From NCBI RefSeq assembly GCF_026651855.1, contig NZ_CP093280.1:1652001-1716000 (forward strand): a DNA stretch of 64,000 nucleotides, read 5' to 3'. The stretch is from Pseudomonas silvicola. GTDB taxonomy: Bacteria > Pseudomonadota > Gammaproteobacteria > Pseudomonadales > Pseudomonadaceae. A program made the translations under genes and the position numbers. The notes under the pieces are model-generated. The model saw nothing but the letters and a program-made list of their open reading frames with translations, did no database searches and was not told where the DNA came from. The first letter of the stretch is position 1, and every line of letters begins with the position of its first letter. Of this stretch, positions 49,394-58,656 are shown in pieces.

Positions 49394-49443
49394 GTGACAA
49401 CCACGCGACAGGTGGCGTGACACTTTGTGCCAGCCACGTGACA
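49394..49443. promoter_or_regulatory. Probable upstream activator sites for the sigma54 regulator
   Basis: GTGACA occurs at 49394, 49417 and 49438; the last two share CGTGACACT. GCGACA and TGTCGC elements nearby add dyad symmetry. The cluster lies about 65–115 bases upstream of the sigma54 promoter, where an enhancer-binding protein is expected. Confidence 0.5.
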
Positions 49444-49529
49444 CTACCCACCACGGGGCCGAAGGTGGCATTGCATTGGGGCGATGGCTGGAGGATGCTG
49501 GGGGAAACCCACTGGGAGAATAATAAAAA

Positions 49530-51424
49530 GTGCACAGTGACCATCTCAGCCGTCATGCCCGCCAGGTATTGACCGTCACTCGTGGCCCGGCCCCATTGCG
49601 TGGTCCGGCCAGCGACCCTTCCATCGCCCGTTCCTGGCTGCGTTGCCTGGAGGACTACCACCTCGACCCGTCAGTGGCGGTGGCGCCCACCGTATTGGAA
49701 CACGGGCGTATCCTCGAAAGCCGCGAGCGCATGCAGCAGGTGTTGCAGATCGCCGGCGGGGAAATGGCCAGCCTGCACCAGCAGTTGTCCGGTGCTGGCC
49801 ACGCGGTGCTGCTCACCGACGCTCGTGGCGTGATCCTCAACTGCGTGACCGCGCCCACCGAGCGCAAGGTGTTCGAGCGCGCCGGCTTGTGGCTGGGCGC
49901 TGACTGGAGCGAAGCCCGGGAGGGCACCAACGGGATCGGCACGTGCCTGGTGGAGCGACAGGCGTTGACCATTCACCAGGACGAGCATTTTCGCGGACGC
50001 CATACCGGGTTGACCTGTTCCGCCAGCCCGGTGTTCGACCCCAATGGCGAGCTGTTGGCGGTACTGGATGTATCTTCGGCACGGGCGGATGTGTCGCGCC
50101 AGAGCCAATTTCACACCATGACCCTGGTCAACCTCTCGGCGAAGATGATCGAAAGCAACTATTTTCTGCACCATTTCGAAGACCAGTGGTTGCTGCGCTT
50201 CCACTTGCAGGCCGAGTCCGTGGGCTTTTTCAGCGAGGGCTTGCTGGCGTTCGATGAGCAGGGGCGCATTGCCGCTGTCAACCAGAGTGCCTTGAACCTG
50301 CTGGCGCGCGGGCGCAGCACGCTGGTGGGCCAGCCGGTGGACAACTGCTTCGACTGCTCACTGGGTGAACTGCTGGGCCGCGCGACCTTGGAGGCCAGTG
50401 CCAGTTGGCCGCTGCGTACCCGTGACGGCCGTTTGCTGTTCGCCAGCCTCAAGGGGCGTCCGCCGGCGCTGGCAGTACCGTTTGCCAAGGCAGCGGTGCC
50501 GACGGCGGATATCTGCCTGGGCGACGAGCAGTTGCAGCTGGATTTCCGTCGCGCGCTGAAAGTCTTCGAGCGTGACGTGCCATTGATGGTCCATGGCGAA
50601 ACCGGGTCGGGCAAGGAGGCCTTCGCCAAGGCTGTGCATCAAGCCAGCCGCCGGGCCGGCAAAGCCTTCGTGGCGCTCAATTGTGCTTCGTTGCCCGAAA
50701 GCCTGATCGAGAGCGAGCTGTTCGGCTACCGGGGCGGCAGTTTCACCGGCGCGCGCAAGGAAGGCATGCGCGGCAAACTGCAGCAGGCCGATGGCGGTAC
50801 CTTGCTGCTGGATGAGATCGGCGACATGCCGCTGGCCTTGCAGACGCGCCTTTTGCGGGTACTGGAAGACCGCATGGTGGTGCCGCTGGGGGGTGAGGCC
50901 GTGGCAGTGGACGTGCGCATCATCAGTGCTACCCACCGCGATTTGCTGGAGCGGGTGCGCGATGGCAGCTTTCGCGAAGACCTCTATTACCGTCTCAATG
51001 GCCTGGAAATCGACCTGCCCGCCCTGCGTGATCGCACCGACAAGCCCGCCTTGCTGGCCTTCGTCCTGGCCCAGGAGGCGGCCGGTGAGCCGTTGCACCT
51101 TGAGGAACGTGCCCGCCAGGCATTGCTCGCGTACTCTTGGCCGGGCAACGTGCGGCAGCTGCGCAATGTGCTGCGCACGCTTGTGGCCCTGAGCGAAGGT
51201 GGGCGGGTGGCGTTCAGCGACCTGCCGGCGTATGTGCGTGAGCAGGGCGCGGAGGTACCGCAACCCGAGCAACCACTGGCGCAGGCCGAGCGTACCGCGT
51301 TGATCGGCGTGCTGAGCGCCAGCGCTGGCACATGACCCATGTGGCTGAGGAGTTGGGGGTCAGCCGTAATACCTTGTATAGAAAGTTGCGCAAGCATGGT
51401 ATCAGCCGGCAGATGAATGCCTGA
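49530..51424 (+). pseudogene. Sigma54-dependent activator of exaC (AcoR/EatR-like), frameshifted near 3' end
   Basis: The frame from GTG 49530 gives 601 residues: a GAF-type sensor domain (about 60–200), a PAS-like segment (220–300) and an AAA+ domain with Walker A GETGSGKE (about 355) and GSFTGA, the GAFTGA loop with Ser. It stops at TGA 51333 in SASAGT. From 51320 another frame reads QRWHMTHVAEELGVSRNTLYRKLRKHG, the expected Fis-type helix-turn-helix, ending at 51424. One missing C at GCGCC/AGCGC (about 51318–51321) would restore a single ORF. Could be a sequencing error. Confidence 0.85.
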
Positions 51425-51541
51425 GTCTCGATCAGGCGTGAAGGCGGGCCCGCAGCGATACACCCGGCGGCGTGCAACAATCAACGCGTGAGATTTTTCC
51501 TACCGTGGGCTACCCTGCCTCGATGTTTTGCGAGGTCAATC

Positions 51542-52891
51542 ATGCACATTCACATTCTCGGTATCTGCGGCACGTTCATGGGGTCGCTGGCGGTTCTCGC
51601 CAAGGAATTGGGCCATCACGTCACCGGCTCCGACGCCAACGTCTACCCGCCCATGAGCACTCAGCTGCAGGCCCAGGGCATTGAGCTGACCCAAGGCTAC
51701 GACGCAGCCCAACTGGACCCGGCGCCGGACCTGGTGGTCATCGGCAACGCCCTGTCGCGCGGCAACCCGGCGGTGGAATATGTGCTGAACAAAGGCCTGC
51801 CTTATGTGTCAGGCCCGCAATGGCTGGCTGACCATGTGCTGCAAGGCCGCTGGGTGCTGGCCGTGGCCGGTACCCATGGCAAGACCACCACCAGCAGCAT
51901 GCTGGCGTGGGTGCTGGAACACGCCGGCATGGCGCCAGGCTTCCTGATCGGCGGCGTGCCGCAGAATTTCGCGGTGTCGGCGCGCCTGGGGGATACCCCG
52001 TTCTTCGTGGTCGAGGCCGACGAGTACGACAGCGCCTTTTTCGACAAGCGCTCGAAGTTCGTCCACTACCGCCCACGTACGGTCATCCTCAATAACCTGG
52101 AATTCGACCACGCCGATATCTTCCCGGACCTGGCGGCCATTGAGCGCCAGTTCCACCACCTGGTGCGCACCATTCCCAGCGAAGGCCTGGTGATTCACCC
52201 TACCACCGAGCCTGCGCTCAAGCGCGTCATCGACATGGGTTGCTGGACGCCGGTGCAGACTACCGGCCAAGGTGGCCAGTGGCAGGCGCGCCTGCTGAGT
52301 GAAGACGGTTCGCGCTTCGAAGTGCTGTTCGAAGGCGAGGTGGAAGGTACGGTGAACTGGCCATTGACGGGCCAGCACAACGTTGCCAATGCCCTGGCCA
52401 CCTTGGCGGCCGCGCGCCATGTGGGCGTGGTACCGGCCATGGGCATCGAAGCGCTGAGCGCATTCAAGAACGTCAAACGGCGCATGGAGACCGTGGCCCA
52501 GGTGCAGGGTGTGACCATCTACGATGACTTCGCCCACCACCCGACCGCCATTGCCACCACTCTGGATGGCCTGCGCAAGCGTATAGGCGATGCACCGCTG
52601 ATCGCCGTGATCGAGCCGCGCTCCAACTCCATGAAGCTCGGTGCCCACCGTGACGGCTTGCCGGACAGCGTGCGTGATGCCGACCAGGTCATCTGGTACG
52701 CGCCGCCGAACCTGGGTTGGGATCTGGCCGCAACCGCCGCGCTGTGCCCGGTTCCCGCCATCGTCGCCGATTCGCTGGAGGCCATCATCGCCCGGGTGCA
52801 AAGCCAGGCCCAACCCGGCACCCATGTGGTCATCATGAGCAACGGCGGCTTTGGCGGCCTGCACCTGAAGCTGGCCGAGGCGCTCAAATGA
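51542..52891 (+). CDS. mpl: UDP-MurNAc:L-alanyl-gamma-D-glutamyl-meso-diaminopimelate ligase
   Basis: Recycles peptidoglycan tripeptide onto UDP-MurNAc. The 449-residue Mur ligase begins [31 protein letters not shown], has the ATP loop [14 protein letters not shown], the [17 protein letters not shown] Mpl-specific stretch and [12 protein letters not shown]. It is separate from the dcw cluster, as expected for Mpl rather than MurC. The ATGA overlap with ubiX couples the two. Confidence 0.95.
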   Translation: MHIHILGICGTFMGSLAVLAKELGHHVTGSDANVYPPMSTQLQAQGIELTQGYDAAQLDPAPDLVVIGNALSRGNPAVEYVLNKGLPYVSGPQWLADHVLQGRWVLAVAGTHGKTTTSSMLAWVLEHAGMAPGFLIGGVPQNFAVSARLGDTPFFVVEADEYDSAFFDKRSKFVHYRPRTVILNNLEFDHADIFPDLAAIERQFHHLVRTIPSEGLVIHPTTEPALKRVIDMGCWTPVQTTGQGGQWQARLLSEDGSRFEVLFEGEVEGTVNWPLTGQHNVANALATLAAARHVGVVPAMGIEALSAFKNVKRRMETVAQVQGVTIYDDFAHHPTAIATTLDGLRKRIGDAPLIAVIEPRSNSMKLGAHRDGLPDSVRDADQVIWYAPPNLGWDLAATAALCPVPAIVADSLEAIIARVQSQAQPGTHVVIMSNGGFGGLHLKLAEALK

Positions 52892-53517
52892 GTGGCCCGG
52901 AACGTATCACGCTGGCCATGACCGGCGCCTCGGGCGCCCAATATGGCCTGCGCCTGCTCGATTGCCTGGTGCGCGAAGATCGTGAGGTGCATTTCCTGAT
53001 ATCCAAAGCCGCGCAGTTGGTGATGGCGACGGAGACCGATGTGGTATTGCCGGCCAAACCCCAGGCCATGCAGGCTTTTCTCACCGAGTACACCGGTGCG
53101 GCGGCGAACCAGATTCGCGTGTACGGAAAGGAAGACTGGATGTCGCCGGTGGCCTCGGGCTCTGGCGCGCCGGCCGCCATGGTGGTGGTGCCCTGTTCCA
53201 CCGGGACGTTGTCGGCCATCGCCACCGGCGCCTGCAACAACCTGGTCGAGCGTGCGGCCGATGTCACCCTCAAGGAGCGGCGGCAGTTGATTCTGGTACC
53301 TCGCGAGGCGCCGTATTCCAGTATTCACCTGGAGAACATGCTCAAGCTGTCGCAGATGGGCGCGGTGATCCTGCCGGCATCGCCGGGCTTCTATCATCAG
53401 CCCCAGACCATTGATGACCTGGTGGACTTCGTGGTGGCGCGGGTGCTCAACCTGCTCGATATCCCGCAAGACATGCTGCCGCGCTGGGGTGAATACCACC
53501 TGGGCGGCGATGAATAA
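52888..53517 (+). CDS. ubiX: Flavin prenyltransferase UbiX
   Basis: Prenylates FMN to make the cofactor of the UbiD decarboxylase in ubiquinone synthesis. The 209-residue protein has [17 protein letters not shown] (FMN phosphate binding), [34 protein letters not shown] and [17 protein letters not shown]. Typical length. Its FMN requirement ties it to the riboflavin genes earlier in the window only in a general way. Confidence 0.96.
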   Translation: MSGPERITLAMTGASGAQYGLRLLDCLVREDREVHFLISKAAQLVMATETDVVLPAKPQAMQAFLTEYTGAAANQIRVYGKEDWMSPVASGSGAPAAMVVVPCSTGTLSAIATGACNNLVERAADVTLKERRQLILVPREAPYSSIHLENMLKLSQMGAVILPASPGFYHQPQTIDDLVDFVVARVLNLLDIPQDMLPRWGEYHLGGDE

Positions 53518-53797
53518 ACGACTGATCGGCCTGCTGGCGGCGCTTCAATTGACGGGGTGCGCCACTGTCAGCACATTGAACGCCGCCAAGCCAGGCGCCC
53601 CGGTGGTGTACTCCGGGGCGCGGCTGGATTGGTACGCGATCGAAGGCGGTTGCTGTGCGATGGATCACTTCGGCGCGCAAGCCCCGGCCTGGCCGCGCGT
53701 GGACCTGCCGTTCAGCACCTTGCTCGATACGCTGCTGTTGCCGATATCGGCGTTGACCGCCCTCGGTTTCGGTGTGCAGGCCCACGGCGGGATGTAA
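53510..53797 (+). CDS. YceK/YidQ-family lipoprotein
   Basis: A 95-residue lipoprotein: [17 protein letters not shown] with lipobox LTGC, then [16 protein letters not shown] and [20 protein letters not shown], the DUF1375 (YceK) pattern. It overlaps the end of ubiX by eight bases. Function unknown. Followed by an imperfect inverted repeat (AACCCTGC / GCAGGGTT, 53796–53850) that may separate it from the convergent gene. Confidence 0.83.
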   Translation: MNKRLIGLLAALQLTGCATVSTLNAAKPGAPVVYSGARLDWYAIEGGCCAMDHFGAQAPAWPRVDLPFSTLLDTLLLPISALTALGFGVQAHGGM

Positions 53798-53848
53798 CCC
53801 TGCATGGCAGGCCTGCCTTTCGCACCTCGGTGGGGCAGGGCGGCAGGG

Positions 53849-54490
53849 TTATTTGCCCAGCCGGCGCAACTCGTCGGACTCGACCACGCGGATGCCGTCC
53901 TGTTCCTCCAGTGCCAGGCGCCACAAGGCTCGGGCCAGGTCACACACTTCGATGCCCCGATACTTGCCCGGAATCAGCTTCGACAGCGGCCCTGCCAGCT
54001 GTTCGCCCAGACGCGGTTCCAGGCGCTGGCCCAGCAGCAGCGACGGCCGCACGATGGTCAACTGCGGCCAGTTCATGGCCTTGAGGTCGCGTTCGGTCTC
54101 GCCCTTCACGCGGTTGTAGAAGATCTTCGACTTGTCATCGGCATCAATCGCGCTGATCACCAGCAGGTGCCGTGCGCCCAGTTCCCGCGCGCGTTTGGCA
54201 TAAGCCACCACCAGGTCATGGTCGATCTGGCGGAAGGCTTCCTGCGAGCCGGCCTGCTTGATGGTGCTGCCCAGGCAGCAGAAGGCAATATCGACCCGGC
54301 CGCTCAGGCCAGGCAACAATTCGTTGAACGCCCCCACCGGGTTTTCCAGGTGCGGGTGCTCGGCAAGGGGGCGACGGGTAGGGGCCAGAACACGGCTCAC
54401 GGTGGGTTCGCTGAGCAGGCGGTCAAGCAGATGTTCACCGGTCAGTCCGGTGGCTCCAGCAAGCAGGATGTGCTGCGGCGTCAAGTACAT
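53849..54490 (-). CDS. NAD(P)-binding atypical SDR oxidoreductase
   Basis: A 213-residue Rossmann protein: [20 protein letters not shown] is the glycine motif, with [27 protein letters not shown] and [29 protein letters not shown] (Tyr and Lys of a YNRVK active site) in the HTATIP2/TIP30-like group. AGGGAGA precedes the ATG. The role is unknown; it stands between the ubiX block and the MORN/C13 gene. Confidence 0.85.
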   Translation of the reverse strand: MYLTPQHILLAGATGLTGEHLLDRLLSEPTVSRVLAPTRRPLAEHPHLENPVGAFNELLPGLSGRVDIAFCCLGSTIKQAGSQEAFRQIDHDLVVAYAKRARELGARHLLVISAIDADDKSKIFYNRVKGETERDLKAMNWPQLTIVRPSLLLGQRLEPRLGEQLAGPLSKLIPGKYRGIEVCDLARALWRLALEEQDGIRVVESDELRRLGK

Positions 54491-54516
54491 GATGTCTCTC
54501 CCTTGATACAGGAAGC

Positions 54517-56250
54517 TTAGTGGCTCCCGGTATTTTTTGCCTCTCCCGTGACACCCAGTGAGGCGCTTTGCAACGCATGCCTGGCTTGCTGCTGACGCAG
54601 CCGCTGCCAATGCGCCAGCACGCCTTTGGGCGCCCAGATCTGTGGGTCGGACGCTTCGAAACCGTCCGTCGCTTCACGTTCGGCAACATGCTTGCGGGCA
54701 AGTTCGAATGCCTGTTGCAGGTCATCGGTTTCGTTCAGCGCCTGGGCGAACAGGGCATCGCCGAAATACGTGAAGTCCGACTCCTCCGAGCAGCCGAACG
54801 ACACGCGGTCGGCCCGGGAAGCCGTCATGACCAGCGTGTGGTCATCCTTGATGGCGGGAATGAAACCACCGGAGTAACAGGCGGAAATGACCACGACCTT
54901 GTCACGGTTTTTCAACGGTGCCAGCACCGCCGCCAGTTCGTCGGGCGGCAGGTCTGACAGCTGAAGGCGGGGTTGGTCCAGCACCAGCTCGTTTTCGTGG
55001 GTGCCGTGGCTGGTGAGGTAGATGAACACCAGGTCATCGGCCTTGCTGCGCTGGGCAATGGTCTGTACTGCGCGGCTCAGGGTTTCGCGGGTCGCCATGG
55101 GGCGGTCGTCCAGATGGTCGCGGTGGTTGATCAGGTTGACCTGGCCCACGGCGCCGAATCGGCTGGCCAGCATGTGGTTGACGTAGTCGGCTTCGCGCAT
55201 GAACACGCTCTGCTTGCCATCCCCTGCCAGGGTGATGGTGTACAACTGCACGTCGTTGCCCGTGGCAGCGGGCACGGCGGCCAAGGCCTTGTCCAGCAAC
55301 GCGCCCTGGTTCAGCAGGCCCAGTTCAAGGGTGTCGGGCAACAGCTTGCCCTGGGCGTCGCGCACCCGCTGGCCATTGGCCCACAGGCCGCTTTCGACTT
55401 CGCCGTCCTTGTGGATCAGCGTGCCTTTGCCGTCGTAGGCATCCTTGTCGAAATTGCCGACGTAGGCGCTGCCATCGGCCAGGGACAGGCTGCCCGGGCC
55501 TGTGAAGTGCCAGTCATCGAAGTGGCCCTTGTAGTGGCTGCCGTCGTTGCCGAACATCTCGCCTTCGCCGCTCAGCGCGCCTTCCTTGAACTGGCCGATC
55601 CACACGTCGCCCTCGGCGCTCTCGTACCGGCCGCGACCGTGCAGTTGGCTGCGGTGGAAGTCGCCGATGTACTGGTCACCCTCGGAACTGCTGAACGTGC
55701 CATGGCCTTCCAGCTCGCCGTTGGCGAAGGTACCGGTGAACTGGTTCCCGCTGGCATCGCTGCGCACCCCTTCACCGTTGGGTTTGCCATGGGCGAACAC
55801 GCCCTGGTAATCGCTGCCATCGTCGAGTTCGAGGTGGCCGGCCCCCGAATACTGGTCGGCCTTGAACTCGCCGCGGTAAGTCTGGCCAGGCTCCTTGAGG
55901 GTACCTTCACCGTCGCGGCGGCCCAGTTTGAAGCTGCCCACGTACGTTGTGCCGTTGGCGCTCAGGTTGCCCTGGCCGTCGAACAGCCCCTGCTGGAAGC
56001 CGCCGCGGTAGACCTCGCCATTGCTGCCGTGCCATTCGCCCTGGCCATGCCACTGGCCATTCTGGAAATCGCCGGCGTACCAGCTGCCGTTGGGATAGTC
56101 GATCCGGCCCTGGCCCTGCAACAGGCCATTGACCACCTCGCCCCGGTACCGTCCGCCGTCGGGCAGGCGTGCATCAGGTGGGGAAAGGGACTCGCCATCG
56201 CCACAGGCGGTGATCAGCAGGGTCAGGGCGAGGGGAACGAGTGGGCGCAT
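54517..56250 (-). CDS. Lipoprotein with MORN repeats and C13 (legumain/caspase-fold) peptidase domain
   Basis: A 577-residue lipoprotein: signal [16 protein letters not shown] with lipobox ITAC. Residues about 30–310 are roughly a dozen 23-residue MORN-type repeats (patterns such as [41 protein letters not shown]). The C-terminal 250 residues are a C13-type peptidase: [11 protein letters not shown] with catalytic His and [12 protein letters not shown] with catalytic Cys. It should face the periplasm or outer membrane. Targets are unknown, and MORN modules may bind lipid or cell wall. Confidence 0.9.
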   Translation of the reverse strand: MRPLVPLALTLLITACGDGESLSPPDARLPDGGRYRGEVVNGLLQGQGRIDYPNGSWYAGDFQNGQWHGQGEWHGSNGEVYRGGFQQGLFDGQGNLSANGTTYVGSFKLGRRDGEGTLKEPGQTYRGEFKADQYSGAGHLELDDGSDYQGVFAHGKPNGEGVRSDASGNQFTGTFANGELEGHGTFSSSEGDQYIGDFHRSQLHGRGRYESAEGDVWIGQFKEGALSGEGEMFGNDGSHYKGHFDDWHFTGPGSLSLADGSAYVGNFDKDAYDGKGTLIHKDGEVESGLWANGQRVRDAQGKLLPDTLELGLLNQGALLDKALAAVPAATGNDVQLYTITLAGDGKQSVFMREADYVNHMLASRFGAVGQVNLINHRDHLDDRPMATRETLSRAVQTIAQRSKADDLVFIYLTSHGTHENELVLDQPRLQLSDLPPDELAAVLAPLKNRDKVVVISACYSGGFIPAIKDDHTLVMTASRADRVSFGCSEESDFTYFGDALFAQALNETDDLQQAFELARKHVAEREATDGFEASDPQIWAPKGVLAHWQRLRQQQARHALQSASLGVTGEAKNTGSH

Positions 56251-56294
56251 GGCGGGATCCGGGCAAGTAAGGCGCCGAGTATGCCGCACAACAC

Positions 56295-56317
56295 CCCCGG
56301 TGAAACAGCCACCGGGG
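56295..56317 (-). terminator. Hairpin between MaoC and MORN/C13 genes
   Basis: CCCCGGTG / CACCGGGG, 8-bp stem and 7-base loop, downstream of the MaoC stop on the minus strand. There is no clear T-run. Confidence 0.5.
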
Positions 56318-56338
56318 TGGTTTGAGCGCTGGCCGGTA

Positions 56339-56794
56339 TTAAACGAAGCAGAGCGACAACGGTTCAGCTATATAGGCCGGTTTTTCCTGACCTTCGATTT
56401 CCAGCGTGGCGACTGCCTTGAGCAACCATTGGCCGGGCTTTTTCTCGGTGACTTCGGTCAGTTCCACCTTCAGGCGCACGTTGGAGTCGACCTTCACTGG
56501 CTGGATGAAGCGCACGCTGTCCAGGCCATAGTTGACCACCATCTTCAGGCCCTCTGGCACCACCAGCAGGTCTTCCATCAGCTTGGGGATCAGTGACAGG
56601 CTGAGAAAGCCATGGGCGATGGTGCCGCCGAACGGGGTCTTGGCGGCCTTTTCCGGGTCCACATGGATGAACTGGAAGTCACCCGTGGCCTCGGCGAACA
56701 AGTTGATGCGGGCCTGGTCGATTTTCAGCCATTGGGAATACCCCAGTTCCTTGCCCACGTACTGCTTGAGTTCTGCAACAGGTACAAACGGCAT
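56339..56794 (-). CDS. MaoC-like (R)-specific enoyl-CoA hydratase
   Basis: A 151-residue single-hotdog protein. The hydratase 2 motif is visible as FAEATGDFQFIHVDPEKAAKTPFGGTIAHGFLSLSL (catalytic Asp and His). In Pseudomonas such proteins link fatty-acid oxidation to polyhydroxyalkanoate synthesis; the substrate here is not proven. Start at 56794 with AAGGAGA seven bases upstream. Divergent from lrgA. Confidence 0.9.
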   Translation of the reverse strand: MPFVPVAELKQYVGKELGYSQWLKIDQARINLFAEATGDFQFIHVDPEKAAKTPFGGTIAHGFLSLSLIPKLMEDLLVVPEGLKMVVNYGLDSVRFIQPVKVDSNVRLKVELTEVTEKKPGQWLLKAVATLEIEGQEKPAYIAEPLSLCFV

Positions 56795-56917
56795 CGAGAC
56801 TCTCCTTGTTGAGTGGCGCGTTGGCGTGCGCCCGCTTAGATCAGCACGCTGTGCCGGGCCGGTCAAGCCTCCATGGCGTTGGCGAATGCCGGTTTATAGG
56901 CATCAACCTTGCGTGCT

Positions 56918-56923
56918 TATAAT
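56918..56923 (+). promoter_or_regulatory. -10 element of the lrgAB promoter
   Basis: A consensus TATAAT lies 30 bases before the lrgA ATG. No convincing -35 is seen at 16–18 bases, so an activator may be needed. Confidence 0.55.
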
Positions 56924-56952
56924 GGTGCCGGATGCCGGCGGGGGAGGAAAAT

Positions 56953-57306
56953 ATGTTGTTACGTGGTTTGACGTGGCTGATCGTGTTCCAACTGTTGGGC
57001 ACCGCGCTCAATCACCTGGTATTGCGCATGCTGCCTGGGCCGATCATCGGCCTGCTGCTGTTGCTGGGGTTCCTGATCATTCGGGGTGAAGTGGGCAAGC
57101 CGCTGGCCGATGCATCTGCCAGCCTCCTGCGCTACCTGCCATTGCTGCTGGTGCCGCCCGCCGTGGGCGTGATGGCCTACGCCAGCGACATTGCCGCCGA
57201 CTTCTGGGCCATCGTCGGCACGCTGTTCATCTCGGTGCTGGTGTCCATGGCCCTGGTGGGCAAACTGATGCAGAAAATGCTCGCTCGCCGCGGGGAGCAC
57301 CCATGA
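56953..57306 (+). CDS. lrgA: CidA/LrgA family holin-like protein
   Basis: A 117-residue four-helix membrane protein: LIVFQLLGTALNHLVLRMLPGPIIGLLLLL, then RYLPLLLVPPAVGVMAY, the CidA/LrgA signature. With LrgB it forms a holin-like pair implicated in lysis control and in transport of pyruvate-type metabolites. GGAGG sits seven bases before the ATG; the stop overlaps the lrgB start by four bases. Confidence 0.9.
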   Translation: MLLRGLTWLIVFQLLGTALNHLVLRMLPGPIIGLLLLLGFLIIRGEVGKPLADASASLLRYLPLLLVPPAVGVMAYASDIAADFWAIVGTLFISVLVSMALVGKLMQKMLARRGEHP

Positions 57307-58019
57307 ACCTTGACTGGCACGGCGCACTGGAATCGGTCATTCACCACCCGCTGTTCGGCATCGGCATTACCCTGGGTGCCTATCAACTGGTGCTGGCGGG
57401 GTACGAGCGTACCCGTTGGGTCTTTCTGCAACCGGTGCTGGTGTCGATGCTGCTGGTGATCGGGGTGTTGCTGCTGACCGGCGTCAGCTATGGCGAATAC
57501 CGCAAGAGCACCGAGATACTCGGCACTTTGCTGGGGCCGGCCACGGTTGCCTTGGCGGTGCCGCTGTTTCTCAACCTGCGACGCATCCGTCAACTGCTGG
57601 CGCCGGTGTTGGCTACGCTGGTGATAGGCGGGGTTTTTGCCACCGGCCTGGGGCTGTTGCTGGCGTGGTGCTTTGGCGCCGAGCGCATGATCCTGATGAC
57701 CATGGCACCCAAGTCGGTCACCTCGCCCATTGCCATGCTGGTGGCGGAGCAGATCGGCGGTGTAGCCGCCCTGGCGGCGGTGTTCGTGCTGATCACCGGG
57801 GTCATCGGGGCGATCTTTGGCCCCGCGCTGTTGTCCATGCTCAAGGTGCACAGCCCCGAGGCCCGTGGCATGGCCCTGGGCATGACCGCCCATGCGGTGG
57901 GCACTTCGGTGGCCCTGCAGGAAGGTGAAGAGTGCGGGGCGTTTGCCGCATTGGCCATGAGCCTGATGGGGGTATCGACCGCGGTATTCCTGCCGCTGGC
58001 CGTCAGCCTGTTCGTTTAA
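57303..58019 (+). CDS. lrgB: LrgB/CidB family membrane protein
   Basis: A 238-residue polytopic protein with GITLGAYQLVLAGYERT, LLGPATVALAVPLFLN, the strongly conserved MAPKSVTSPIAMLVAEQIGG and MTAHAVGTSVALQEGEECGAFAALAMSLMG. It partners with LrgA, to which it is translationally coupled. Ends ten bases before the Lon-substrate-domain gene. Confidence 0.92.
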   Translation: MNLDWHGALESVIHHPLFGIGITLGAYQLVLAGYERTRWVFLQPVLVSMLLVIGVLLLTGVSYGEYRKSTEILGTLLGPATVALAVPLFLNLRRIRQLLAPVLATLVIGGVFATGLGLLLAWCFGAERMILMTMAPKSVTSPIAMLVAEQIGGVAALAAVFVLITGVIGAIFGPALLSMLKVHSPEARGMALGMTAHAVGTSVALQEGEECGAFAALAMSLMGVSTAVFLPLAVSLFV

Positions 58020-58029
58020 GGAAACCACT

Positions 58030-58620
58030 ATGACGTTGCCGCTTTTTCCCCTCAATACCGTGCTGTTCCCGGGCTGCATCCTCGATTTGCAGATTTTCGA
58101 GGCGCGCTACCTGGACATGATCGGGCGCTGCATGAAGCAGGGCGGGGGCTTTGGCGTGGTCTGCATTCTCGACGGGCAAGAGGTTGGCCCGGCGCCAGTT
58201 GGGCACGCGATGGTCGGTTGTGAAGCCGTGATCACCGACTTTCAGAAGCAGGACAATGGCCTGCTGGGTATTCGGGTGAAGGGCACTCGGCGGTTCAAGG
58301 TAACGGCTACCGAGCTGCAGCGCGACCAATTGCTGGTGGCGGATGTGGAGTGGCAGGACGAGGCCGCTGACCAGCCGTTGGTGGAAGAGGATGACGATCT
58401 GGTAGCGTTGCTGCATGCCCTGGCCGAACACCCCATGGTGGCGGCGCTGGACATGGGCACCGAAGTGCCCGGGCGCCAGTCCCTGGCCTACCAACTGGCC
58501 TATCTGCTGCCGTTTCCCGAGCAGGACAAGATCGACCTGCTGACCCTGACTGACCCGGCTGAACGGCTGGCTGGCATTCAGGTGCTGCTGGATGACTTGC
58601 AGGGCGAGCTCTTCGCTTAG
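58030..58620 (+). CDS. LON peptidase substrate-binding domain protein
   Basis: A 196-residue protein consisting of the N-terminal domain of Lon only: LPLFPLNTVLFPGCILDLQIFEARYLDMIGRCMKQ, FGVVCILDGQEVG, and GIRVKGTRRFKV. There is no AAA+ or protease domain. Such stand-alone proteins may deliver or bind substrates, but their role is not established. Closely spaced after lrgAB and probably cotranscribed. Confidence 0.9.
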   Translation: MTLPLFPLNTVLFPGCILDLQIFEARYLDMIGRCMKQGGGFGVVCILDGQEVGPAPVGHAMVGCEAVITDFQKQDNGLLGIRVKGTRRFKVTATELQRDQLLVADVEWQDEAADQPLVEEDDDLVALLHALAEHPMVAALDMGTEVPGRQSLAYQLAYLLPFPEQDKIDLLTLTDPAERLAGIQVLLDDLQGELFA

Positions 58621-58656
58621 TCGCTCTACCGCGCAATGCGCGGCGGCCTCGAACGG

